Assembly: GCF_001411555.2 (NCBI RefSeq)
Contig: NC_049903.1
Coordinates: 11,094,362-11,158,361 of the forward strand
DNA from: Juglans regia
Taxonomy: Eukaryota; Streptophyta; Magnoliopsida; Fagales; Juglandaceae
Reading direction: 5' to 3'
Length of the DNA: 64,000 nt
In this document: positions 11,066-20,665 of the stretch, one piece after another
Layout: each line of letters starts with the position of its first letter
Numbering within the stretch: position 1 is the stretch's first letter
Notes under the pieces: generated by a model
Databases searched by the model: none
What the model was told of the DNA's origin: nothing
The model's input: only the letters and a program-made list of their open reading frames with translations
Translations under genes and position numbers: made by a program

Positions 11066-11899
11066 TCTTGGCCTGCAGGCAGAAGGACTAGTCATTCTCA
11101 TAGGCTCGTGACTTGTATTTTGTGGAGTGAGCACACTTCTGATAAAAACTTGCAGAGAGCTTAGTCACAGGGAGAGGCTGTCTTCCCTTTTTGGCCACAA
11201 AAAAGATGCTCTATCGATATTGGAGAGTGCTTGCCAAACTCTAATGTCAGATTAATGTGGGTTTCCGCTTGGGATTAAAATGAAGAATAATAAGCTGTCA
11301 ATTTTGTCACTCATTTTAGTTGGCACTATCGTTTTGATCCCACCAGCATGCATTTTCTTCTGGGTTATGAGTACCTTATCTTACCTCCATTTTTTTACCC
11401 ATTACTCATCAATAACTATTATTTGCGTAAGACGCATAGCATATGTTTGTATAAATTATATAGAGATTAGTGGGACGAAAACAAGAAGAAAAACAGACAC
11501 ATATAATAGTGGATATAGGCGTATATCTTTTGTGTGCTTTGGTTTGTATCTTTCTTCTATTGTTGACAGTGGCCCATGTTTAAAGAGTTGGGAATTTGGG
11601 ATCGATCCATACCCAACTCCCCTTGATTCTTTCCTTCTTTTTTCCCCTCTAACTCTCTCTTTTTTTGCTTCGCCCTCATTAATTTATGTTCGATTGGGAT
11701 GTTCTTTTGTATCTTTCCAATTCTATATGCACACAATTAATACTCTTTCCATTTGGTGCAAAGATTGACAGTGATTTACATTATTATTTAAAGATTCGTG
11801 CTCTATACACCTGGGATGAATTAATATAATATATAGAACTTTTCGACGGAAAATTGTAATTAGAGTGGTGGCTGGAATTTGATAATCTACCTTGCACTA
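11066..11899. other. Non-coding stretch with an unconvincing open frame
   Basis: A 162-codon open frame spans 11280-11768 on the plus strand, but the product has no recognisable domain and reads like translated AT-rich intergenic DNA. No other feature was supported. Confidence 0.4.
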
Positions 11900-11908
11900 A
11901 TTTATAAA

Positions 11909-12087
11909 GAGTAATGTTACATATAGTCATAGAGTGTGCAAGTATCGTGCAGTCGTTTTGAAAAAAGAGTAAAATCTACTATTAAAATTTTTTTTTTTTT
12001 TTTTTTCATATGAGTTTTATATTTATTTATTTTTTTTAAAGTGACTGCACGACGCTTGTACACTCACAATTGTAAGTATCATTTATC
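11909..12087. mobile_element. MULE-type MITE, copy A (9 bp TSD ATTTATAAA)
   Basis: The element is 179 bp. It begins GAGTAATGTTACATATAGTC and ends as the inverse of GATAAATGATACTTACAATT. Inside, CGTGCAGTCGTTTTGA on the left pairs with AAGTGACTGCACGACG on the right, so it folds into a long hairpin. Perfect 9 bp direct repeats ATTTATAAA flank it at 11900-11908 and 12088-12096. A 9 bp duplication with a GAG-starting terminus fits the Mutator (MULE) superfamily. The centre is T-rich and non-coding. Confidence 0.88.
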
Positions 12088-12099
12088 ATTTATAAATGA

Positions 12100-13422
12100 T
12101 ATAGAGCCTTTGATGTTTGCTAAATCTCATCTTCACGATCTTTAAAAAAAAGTGGAACGTTGTGCATTCCATTCGGGAGAAAAAAAAAAAAAAAATTGAG
12201 ACCCATCATAAAAGGTGAATTAGTAGATTATAGTTTTTTTAATGACTTCAGGAGATCATTATTCCCTTGTTTGTAAGTCTTTTTTTCTTTTTGCAATGGG
12301 TGAATTTAACACTGTTCTCTAGGTATGATGTAGGACTTTGTAGGTGTTTATGACAAAGTTTAGTTTTGAAGTCTTAACAATTATATCATATATATTGTGT
12401 GTAGTGTAGAGGGCATGTGAATAGAGGTATTCATTAAATACTGAATATCATAATTCCCGAATAATGGACTTACATGTATTAAAATAAGCCTATTTAAGAG
12501 GGAGGGAGGGTCAGGAATCTAGCTAACAAGAGTGTTAATGACGTGTTTCACACCACCAATCGTACGGATGACACCTGTAACAATGAGGAGATGGCGTTGA
12601 TCGCCCTATGTAAACTCCGATGCTTAAATCAGTAACAATATGAGAATAAATATATGAAAATAGAGATCAAGTGAATCAAGTTAAGTTTTTGTTACCTCTT
12701 GTAGGTTATTTATAGAGGTTATTTTCTTGGAATGATAGAGCTCAATTTGCCTTGTGAAGCATTTTCTTTTTAGGAGTCTGAGTCTATCTCCTATTAAGAG
12801 TCTGAGTCATCATTAGAAGTTTGAGTCATCTACAGATCTACTTCTTAGGAGTTTGAGTCCCTTCTTGACTTTATCTCTTAGGTAAAATTGTGTAGGCTTA
12901 AATATCCATTCTAATTACCCCGCTAATTTTATTTGTGCTGGCACATGGGAAATTAAATACCTTGCATTCTCTATACTTGCCTTTTACCTCGCTGGCTCGT
13001 AGGCGTCTACTTGCTTTTGTTTTCCCTACCCCGCTGAAGGTCCATACTAGTTAGTGTATGAGTGTTTCCACGCCCTTGTGAAGCCTTAGAAGGCTTTGAG
13101 AATCTTCAAGTCAATAATCTGTAAAATTAATTTAGAAAATTAGTCACTAGCTTCCTGTTCGGTCCCTGGTTTGTTGTTTGATCTTTGGTTTTCTATTTGT
13201 TTTGTGCTAAGCGGTGAGGGGCTTAACTTGGAGAGATAGTCAGGAGATGCACTCGACCACATTAGGTGTGAGCGTAGAGCTCGATTTTGAGTTTGTTTAT
13301 TTGTGTGAATATTTGCTTGAGGATTGTTTATTGTTGGCAAAGAGTGTATATTTTCATGATTGATTTTTTGTGTGTGTTTTTGTGATAGTTTTTGCTTTGG
13401 TTGGTAGTAATTGATTTTCTAC
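12100..13422. other. Non-coding DNA with GAGTCTGAGTC-type short repeats
   Basis: No gene was found. Between 12770 and 12880 a short motif (GAGT(C/T)TGAGTC) recurs about five times. The composition near 12480-12730 could be an old LTR fragment, but no termini were identified. Confidence 0.4.
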
Positions 13423-13430
13423 CTCCTTGG

Positions 13431-14090
13431 TAGGGGTGCAAATGGTTCGGTCCGGTCCGGTAATGGACCGAATATTTTCGATCCATCATTTTTTCGGACT
13501 TGACCAAACCGAACACCCATAGGGACCGTACTGGTCCGATCCAGTCGGTCTGGTCTAATTTTTTTTTAAATAATTAATAAAAAAATTTATTTAAAATACT
13601 AAATTAAATTAAGTGACTTATTAATGTTGATTATGTAACAAACTCAATAAAAAAATATTTTATATGGCCAATGATAATAAATTAGATGAAAATTATATTA
13701 TTAATTTATATAATTACTATATAATTAATTAATTGATATTATATATTAGTTAATTCATAGAATATTAACAAGTGTTAATAACATATTTAAAATTTTATAT
13801 TATTAATAGTGATAGGTTAAATGAAGATATATATAAAATATTGTTAAGTTATAGAATATTAATAAGTATTAATAATATATTTAAAATTTTATATTGTTAA
13901 TTGTACAATTATTTATATATAAAATATTTTTTTATTTTTACTTTTTATTCGGTCTGGTTTGGTTCGAAAAAACCCTGGACTGTGGACCGGACCAAAACTT
14001 CGGTCCTCTAAAACGTGGACCAAGACCGACTGGACTCAATCTCGGTCCGGACCGAAACGGTCGGTCTGACCGAACCGTTTATCACCCCTA
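13431..14090. mobile_element. hAT-type MITE, 660 bp (8 bp TSD CTCCTTGG)
   Basis: The termini are inverted: TAGGGGTGCAAATGGTTCGG on the left and the inverse of TAGGGGTGATAAACGGTTCG on the right. Perfect 8 bp direct repeats CTCCTTGG flank it at 13423-13430 and 14091-14098, as expected for hAT superfamily insertion. About 120 bp at each end is GC-rich, with repeated GGTCCGGACC/GACCGA motifs in both orientations. The roughly 400 bp centre is strongly AT-rich. It encodes no transposase, so it is non-autonomous. Confidence 0.92.
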
Positions 14091-14239
14091 CTCCTTGGTG
14101 TAAATTGTTGTTGGTATTCTCGTTTTGTTGTTTGTTGGTAATGGTTTTTTACCCCTTGGTGTCAATTTCTATTGGTGTTCTTGTTTTGTTGTTTGTTTAT
14201 AGTACCCGCGCTTAAGTGGTCAGGATGTCCGTCGACCAC

Positions 14240-14870
14240 CTAGGTCCATCATAGGCAGTTGCTGATCCTGTCGGCCCGTTCTCGAAGATAATCCGCTCGA
14301 AGCAGTTGTAGAGCCTGGTGGCTTGCTCTCGAAGTTAACTTGCTCGAGGTGTTTGTAGAGCCTAATGGCTCGTTCTCAAAGGTAACCTGCTCAAGGCGGT
14401 TGTAGAGCCTGGTGACTCATTCCCAAAGGTAACCTGCTTGAGCCGGTTGTGGTGCGAGTACAAACACTCGACGTTTGCTAGAGCATATGTTGTGCTTGTA
14501 CTGCTGTCCAAGAGAGAAGTCGGATTGTCTAGAGAGTTGCCCGCCTGTTAGGCGCTTGGGAGGTCGGGCGGTCCCTGACCTTTCCCACCTGTTGACTTGC
14601 ACCACGAGTGTGTAACTCGACTTTTGGTGGCTAACTTTGAAGAGGGTCGGGTGGTCTTTTGACCTCCAAGCATGTTCGTTTGGAGATCCTTTAGAGAGGG
14701 TCGTGTGGTCTTTTGACCTCCATGCCTGTTCGATTACACCACGAGTGTGTCACTTGACTTGTAGTAGCTAATTTTGGAGAGCACTGTGTGGTCTTTCCAA
14801 CCTCCACACCCTTCTTGATGGCGATCTTTGGAGAGGGTGTTGTGGGGGGTTGGTTGTTTTAGGGGTCAAT
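14240..14870 (+). repeat. Minisatellite region (about 63 bp and 100-125 bp units)
   Basis: From about 14262 to 14450 a unit of roughly 60-63 bp repeats about four times; its core is GTTGTAGAGCCTGGTGGCT and TAACCTGCTCGAG. From about 14600 a second array follows, with recurring ACGAGTGTGT, GAGAGGGTCG and GTGGTCTTTTGACCTCCA blocks, two to three times. No reading frame is conserved across units. It might derive from an LTR-type element, but no termini were seen. Confidence 0.65.
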
Positions 14871-15380
14871 CTCTCTTCAAGTTTGGGCACAACCTGAATC
14901 TCCCAAGTGGGAGAGATCGAGATAAATCGAAGCCTTACAATCTTTATTGTTAATTCCCATATAAATATTTCTGACATTATTAAATAAAAAATAAAGTCGT
15001 AGGATCCATTTAATGTATTTATGATCTTTACCTCACTTGACACTCTGTTTGAGCAACAACTTGAGTGAATCTTTTTCTAAATTCATAAACGAGTATAATT
15101 AATTAAGGTTTTGCTTCTCTTCATAAAAAATTCAAAATCATGCATGGAGTGATTTTCTTGAAAAAGTATTTATTTAAACGAAAATTCATCTTAAGATATG
15201 CATGTGATCTACTACTCGAGTAATTATATAATTCTGATCATGTCCTTTTTATTTTCATTTATTTTCAAACTATAAAGACAACCTTCATTTATTTTCATTA
15301 CAACCCGAAATTAAGGAAACTGAACACCAGCACAAAGCGGAAAATACAGTAATTATAAATGGCTATAGCTTAATTTTTGT

Positions 15381-15391
15381 TTTATTTTATT
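15381..15391 (-). terminator. Candidate poly(A) signals of AAS copy 1
   Basis: Two overlapping AATAAA motifs on the minus strand lie about 145 bp past the stop codon. The same ATTCCAGAGATCAT context recurs beyond copy 2, so the 3' flank is part of the duplication. Confidence 0.45.
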
Positions 15392-15533
15392 CCAGAGATC
15401 ATAATTATTTGCTTCATCTCTTTCTACTTGTACGTTGTCGAACATGACCAAGTAGTACTGTCACGCAAGCATGGCCTCCCAAATTAATGTACCTCGTTGT
15501 CTGGCATGCAATTAGACAGGCTAATTAAGCATT

Positions 15534-17102
15534 TTAGTTGTTGCTTAGTATGGCAGTCGCATGCTCCTGTACCACTTTCCAAGCCATGATGACGTGCCTT
15601 TCCTCTACCAGACTTGCACCAACTGCAAACCGTATTACATACATGTCTTCAAGTACGGTATGAGTCATGTAAACACGTCCTGACGCGTTCATGGACTCCA
15701 ATAACTTCTGGTTAAGCTCATTTGCAGTAGTGATCTCTTCTTTTAGTAACTTTTGACCATTATCGACCACCTTACCATTTTGATATGCTCCCCTGCCCAT
15801 TGTTGATGGCAGAACCCTGAAACAGATCATGGCAAAATTCCTAGGGACCACAATCTCAAACCTCTTGTCCATTGCCACAAGCCCTTCAAAAAGCTTGGCC
15901 ATTTCAACATGACTTCTCATGAAGTTCTTCAGGTTAGCCACTCCATAGCTTCTAAGCACGAACCATAACTTTAACGCTCGGAATCTTCGGCTTAGAGTTA
16001 TCTGCCAGTCTTTATAGTCGACCACTTGCTTTGAATCGGAGGCTTTATTTCTCAAGAACTCGGGGTTCGTTGATAGTGATTTTATCAAGGCGCTTGGATC
16101 TTTAACCCAAAGGCAACAACAATCTAAAGGGGTGAAGAGCCATTTATGTGCATTGAGACTGAGTGAGTTTGCAGCCTCAATGCCATCCATGAATTGCCGG
16201 AACTCAGGACAAATGCAAGCACTTCCGGCATAAGCAGCATCAACGTGGACCCAAAGGCCATAATCTTTTGCCACATCACATAACGACCCTAATGGATCAA
16301 CTGCAGTTGTTGATGTTGTCCCCACAGTGGCACACAGGTACAATGGGACTAGGCCTGCTTCTATATCTGCACAAATTGTGGACCGTAGAGAGTCTGGTGA
16401 GAGCGCAAACGATGTTGACTTAGTGGTCTTGATGGCTCTGAAATTCTTTGGATGGATTCCTGCTATATGTGCCGCTTTTTGGAGTGCGCTATGTGTTTGG
16501 TCAGATCCATAAACCACCAGCTTTCCTGCATTCTCTCTCCCAATTTGGCAGAGCATTTGATCCCTAGCAGCGACCATTGTGCACAAAATGGCCTCACAAG
16601 TAGTCCCTTGTATCACACCGCCACCATTGCCAGAGAAAAGAAAAGACTTGGGCAGGTTGAGCATCTCTCCAAGCCAATCCATGACTATCGTCTCTAGTTC
16701 AGTCGCAACTGGGGATGCGATCCAATTGAATCCAACCACATTGAATCCAGTGCAAAGCATCTCACCGAGAAACCCTGCTATGCTACTTGAGCATTGGAAG
16801 TAGGCAAAGAAGTTAGGGCTTTGCCAATGCGTTATACCAGGAACAATATGGTCTTGCACGTCTTGGAGAATGGTTTTGATGGGTTCTGGATCATGCGGGG
16901 TGGACTTTGGCAAGCGTTTATGGAGATATCCTGGTTCAACTTGGCTTCGGACTGGATATTTCTCGATATCTGCATAGTAATCAGCAAGAAAGTCTATGAT
17001 CATGTGGCCTTGCCGCCTAAACTCCTCGGGATCTAGCAGATTTGAGTTATGGGAAGAAGTATGCTGCAGGTTTAGTTCATGTTCAAAATTAAGGCTGTTC
17101 AT
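15534..17102 (-). CDS. Aromatic acetaldehyde synthase-like (AADC family), copy 1
   Basis: This is a PLP-dependent group II aromatic amino acid decarboxylase family protein, a single exon of 522 residues from the Met at 17102. A further in-frame Met at 17147 would add 15 residues, but the chosen start matches copy 2. Visible sites, counted from 17102: QTHSA with the cofactor-stacking His204, HVDAAYAG with Asp288, and NAHKW with the PLP-binding Lys320. In the catalytic loop the sequence is [10 protein letters not shown]: Phe349 stands where true decarboxylases have Tyr. In plant enzymes this Tyr-to-Phe change converts amine formation to oxidative decarboxylation-deamination giving aldehyde, CO2, NH3 and H2O2. 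Ser371 in TLSRRFR is linked to Phe/Tyr/Dopa rather than Trp substrates. The product is probably phenylacetaldehyde or 4-hydroxyphenylacetaldehyde, a scent or defence volatile. Cytosolic location is expected, with no signal peptide seen. Copy 2 lies about 20 kb away on the same strand. The aldehyde-synthase call is inference from residues. Confidence 0.93.
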   Translation of the reverse strand: MNSLNFEHELNLQHTSSHNSNLLDPEEFRRQGHMIIDFLADYYADIEKYPVRSQVEPGYLHKRLPKSTPHDPEPIKTILQDVQDHIVPGITHWQSPNFFAYFQCSSSIAGFLGEMLCTGFNVVGFNWIASPVATELETIVMDWLGEMLNLPKSFLFSGNGGGVIQGTTCEAILCTMVAARDQMLCQIGRENAGKLVVYGSDQTHSALQKAAHIAGIHPKNFRAIKTTKSTSFALSPDSLRSTICADIEAGLVPLYLCATVGTTSTTAVDPLGSLCDVAKDYGLWVHVDAAYAGSACICPEFRQFMDGIEAANSLSLNAHKWLFTPLDCCCLWVKDPSALIKSLSTNPEFLRNKASDSKQVVDYKDWQITLSRRFRALKLWFVLRSYGVANLKNFMRSHVEMAKLFEGLVAMDKRFEIVVPRNFAMICFRVLPSTMGRGAYQNGKVVDNGQKLLKEEITTANELNQKLLESMNASGRVYMTHTVLEDMYVIRFAVGASLVEERHVIMAWKVVQEHATAILSNN

Positions 17103-17227
17103 CTTTAGTACAGGAGAAAGAAATAGTTGTTCGGTTTTTTCCACCAAAGAGTATTAAAAAGTGGAAGAAAAAACTATAACTATATTCCAATCCTTGATGA
17201 GGATGAAATGATATAGGAACGGTACTG

Positions 17228-17240
17228 AATTTATAATGTA
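17228..17240 (-). promoter_or_regulatory. Candidate TATA box of AAS copy 1
   Basis: The minus strand reads ATTATAAATTC about 130 bp upstream of the start codon. It overlaps the left target duplication of a SINE-like insert. The corresponding position of copy 2 has a different, longer TATA stretch. Confidence 0.4.
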
Positions 17241-17247
17241 GAGATAA

Positions 17248-17324
17248 TGCGCGCGAAGGGTCTGATGGCATAAGATCCACATAGATTATAGGTTCGATCC
17301 CTCTCCAATGTATAAAAAATAATA
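17248..17324 (+). mobile_element. Short tRNA-like SINE in the AAS copy 1 promoter
   Basis: The 77 bp insert contains a B-box-like GGTTCGATCCC at 17291-17301 and a possible A-box-like TGGCATAAG upstream, and ends in a TAAAAAATAATAAT tail. It is flanked by near-identical 15 bp direct repeats: ATAATGTAGAGATAA at 17233-17247 and ATAATGCAGAGGTAA at 17325-17339. The upstream region of AAS copy 2 lacks it. It may be a 5'-truncated tRNA-derived SINE; a degenerate tRNA pseudogene is the alternative. Confidence 0.55.
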
Positions 17325-17449
17325 ATAATGCAGAGGTAACGAAACCTGACGATCTTGACTGAACTAAAATCAATTCAGATAGCCTTGTTACAATACTTGG
17401 TACTCAAGCAGCCACGAAGCATCACATGATGTATACGTTTGATGGGATA

Positions 17450-20165
17450 AATCCCTTTTTCGTTTGATTTGTGGTCTGCATGATCGAGGTACGTACCATG
17501 CATTAATATATTTTTGTTAGCATCTAACTCGCTTGAACGTTATTAATTAAGATGATTTATAAATAATAATAAAATTATTAATTAAAATTAAATAAAATTA
17601 GTTCAAACCGCCCTTATAGCTCTTATAGTCAAAGTCATCATGAATAATTAATTTGTAGGTTCCAGCTTGCATGAACAGTATATATTGGTATCCCTTCTTC
17701 GTTTGATATGTGGTCTGCATGAGACCAGTACGTACCATGCATTAATATATTTTTAAAAATTCTTCATGACTTCCTAACACTTCATACTCTATATTATTTT
17801 TAATTTTTATTATTTTTTTATTAAATATTTATTATATCAATAAAAAATAAAAATTTTGAAATAATTTAAAAAGAATAAACTCAAAAATTTTTTTTTAAAA
17901 AATTTAAAAAAGTATAAAATATAATGAAGATTATGTAACAAAGCTCATATATTTTTGTTAGCAGCTACCTCGCTTGAACATTATTAGTTTAGGAATTTGT
18001 AAATAATAATGAAATTGTTAGTTAAAATTAGATGAGATTAGTTCAAACCGTCTAAAGTCCCTACTGAAAGAAGATTCCAAAAAAATATATATATAAAGTA
18101 GAATTTAAAAAATATATATATCCAATAAAAAATTTTAATTAACTCAATGAGAATGAGAATATAAATAAGATCAAATAGATATTATATTATTATTAATTTT
18201 TAAAAGTATCACATATAATAATTATTTTACCTATTTTCCTTCTAAGAATATACTTCTCTTTTATCATTATTAGTTTAATATATAATTAATGTGAAAATTA
18301 TAAATAGCAAAATTTAATTTTTCAGTATTCGTAAAAGATTTTTGTATAATTATTTGAAGAGGCAATGACCCATTTTTTTTCAAATGTGTAAGTTGCTTAT
18401 AGAATTTTATTGACAATAATAATTATAATTGTGTCTAAGATTCTAAAGTCCTTGTAAAACTAAATTTAATAAAATTTTCTCTAAATTAAAAATTTCTTAA
18501 TAAAGATTAAAGTCAGTTATTAATTAAAAATATGGTATAAAATCTTAATCAATAATTTTACTTTACAAAATGATAGGAATTATTTTTAAATAAAAATAAA
18601 AATAAAAATAAATTAATTTAATTTTACTTCAAGAAAAAAAAAATGTCTCACTTAGAATTTTAGCCTTAGGCCCCAGAACGTATTGAGCCGGCCTGTTTGT
18701 AGGTTCCTAGCTTGCATGAACAGTATTTATATAGGTATTCTTTGTTGGTTTGATTTGTGGACTGCATGAGGTACGTACCATGCACTAATATATTCTTGTT
18801 AGCAGCTAACTCGCTTCAATATTATTTGTTAGAGATGATTTATGAATATTAATAAGTTTATTAATTGAAATTAAATGAAATGAGATTAGATTATCCAACA
18901 TCTGTATTCAAAGCCGGCCCTCATAGCTCGTATTAGGGGTGAACAAAAAAACCCGGGTACCCGACCCGGCCGATTATTCCGACCCGTTTGAACAAAAAAT
19001 CGGAACCGGAATTAACCGACCCGTTTTTTTTCTTTTCCGGGTATTACCCGTTACCCGTTTTAGAAACTCAAAACCCTCCCTCACGTCACAACCTCTACTC
19101 CTCTGAGTCCTCTCTCACAGCTCCGAAACTTTGCAATCGCTCTCTCTGTGTATCGCAGCTCGCTCTCTCTCGCAACTCGCAACTCACAGCTCGCAGCTCT
19201 CACTCAATCACTCTACAAGACTACAACCATCGAAGGTAAGATTACTGTGGGTGTTTTGTGGGATTTTTGGGTGTTTATGGTTTTTGTGGGTGTTTATTCT
19301 TTGATTGGTTTTTATTTTTTTTTGTGGGTGTTTTGTGGAATTTTTGGGTGTTTTTGGTTTCTGTGGGTGTTTATTCTTTGATTGGTTTTTATTTTTTTTG
19401 TGGGTGTTACCCAGTTACTAGATAGAGCTGGTGTTTTTGTGGGTGTTTTTGGTTTCATTGGGTGTTACCGAGTTACCCAGTCTTGGACAGCCATAGATTT
19501 GCAGTCGGTATTGTTTTTAACAGAGGGAAGCCCTTCATTTAAAACAAGATGCAACAGCAGCTCTCTTGTGATAAAGGCTGTGATCAAATGCAACCGAGGC
19601 ATGCAGGCCAGCAGCAAGCATGTCCAACTTGACCTCCTCAACCCTTGGATTTTTCTTTTTGATGCAAACTGGAAAGTGTGTTGAATGCTTTAAACAAATA
19701 GATTTTTTGTAAATGGATTTTTTCTCATTGAAATGTAGTGGATATATCATAGATGCAAACTGGAAAGTTCTTGGGCTCAGAGTCTTATAAGAGACCAGCA
19801 TATCTATGTATATATAGCAATTAACTAAGAACTAACTATCCATATAGCTGCCACGAAAAACAAGCAACATTACTGTACATGCAAGCTAACCCATATGCTT
19901 TTAATAATTAAAAATAAAAGTAACTTTCTATTAAAAAAAAAAAAACGGGTCGGAAAAACGGATATTCCGAAATCAGCTTCGGGTCGGGTAATCGGGTATC
20001 TGATGATCGCCAAACGGAAGCATTGCCAAATCGGGTCGGGCCGGAATACACAATATCGGGTCGGGTCGGATGAACAGTCCTAGCTCGTATAGTCAAAGTT
20101 ATCATGAATAATTAATTTGTAGGTCCTAGCTTGCATGAACAGTATTTATGTAGGTATACGGCCTA
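17450..20165 (+). repeat. Upstream tandem repeat, about 240 bp, three copies
   Basis: A unit containing TTTGATTTGTGGTCTGCATG, AGGTACGTACCATGCA, GTTAGCAGCTAACTCGCTTG and a tail with AATTAATTTGTAGGTTCC and GCTTGCATGAACAGTAT occurs three times. The copies start near 17455, 17700 and 18745; the third is preceded by its own tail at 18698. Copy 2 contains an extra AT-rich stretch at about 17755-17945. Copy 3 is split by a hAT-type element (18934-20082). A single weak relative (GGTTTGATTTGTGGTCTGGT) lies upstream of AAS copy 2 near 37346. Confidence 0.75.
18934..20082. mobile_element. hAT-type non-autonomous element, 1149 bp (8 bp TSD GCTCGTAT)
   Basis: The left end TAGGGGTGAACAAAAAAACC and the inverse of the right end (TAGGACTGTTCATCCGACCC) are related termini. 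Perfect 8 bp repeats GCTCGTAT flank at 18926-18933 and 20083-20090. Both subterminal regions are rich in CGGGT/GACCCG motifs in opposite orientation. Inside, 19076-19240 has a TC-rich segment with repeats of CTCGCAACTC and CAGCTCGCAG, followed by GTAAG. This resembles the 5' leader and first splice donor of a transposase gene left after internal deletion. The stretch 19250-19480 has GTGGGTGTTT repeats. No transposase domain remains. Confidence 0.88.
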
Positions 20166-20349
20166 GTACATAAAGTCGACCGAAGTCATGAATAAATTTT
20201 CATCCCCTTTAAATTAATGCCGTTAGTTACTGTTAATAGAAACCTCTTTTGCCAAGAGATATTCCCATATCAGTTCCGTTTTAGAGCGATACCGTCTGTT
20301 CTTGAGTGTAAATCAACACCCAATAGGCGGTTGACATGACCTCAATGTT

Positions 20350-20625
20350 GAAGGAAATAAGCTCATGAGGATGACTACATCCTGTTGTTGCCCAAAATAC
20401 CTTACAATCTGTTTCCAAACCTGCTCCCACTTTGAATCGACGTCGACTTCCTTCAGTTCACAGCATTTTCATGGCTATGGATTTGATAAGAGACAGAGTC
20501 GACATTGTCGAAATAATTTTGATGAGAGAGAGACAACTCAAGAACTGATCAAGGTGAGGAAATAATTTCGATGAGGGTGAGAGAGAGAGAGAGATGAGGG
20601 TGAGGAACTGAAGAGATTTTACCTC

Positions 20626-20660
<35 letters not shown>

Positions 20661-20665
20661 GAGTG
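20350..20665 (+). repeat. GA-rich simple sequence repeat region
   Basis: Runs of (GA)n occur at about 20579-20592 and 20629-20660 within a GAGA-rich stretch. No reading frame in either strand looks like a protein. Confidence 0.7.

Noticed and set aside
11280..11768. 162-codon open frame on the plus strand
   Set aside because: Hydrophobic, low-similarity product without motifs or gene context; compatible with chance in AT-rich DNA.
16327..17036. Several open frames opposite AAS copy 1, and their equivalents opposite copy 2
   Set aside because: They are shadows of the conserved minus-strand coding sequence and change where that protein is conserved.
17260..17302. Functional tRNA gene
   Set aside because: Only a B-box-like motif and weak A box; no full cloverleaf, and target repeats with an A/T tail favour a SINE.
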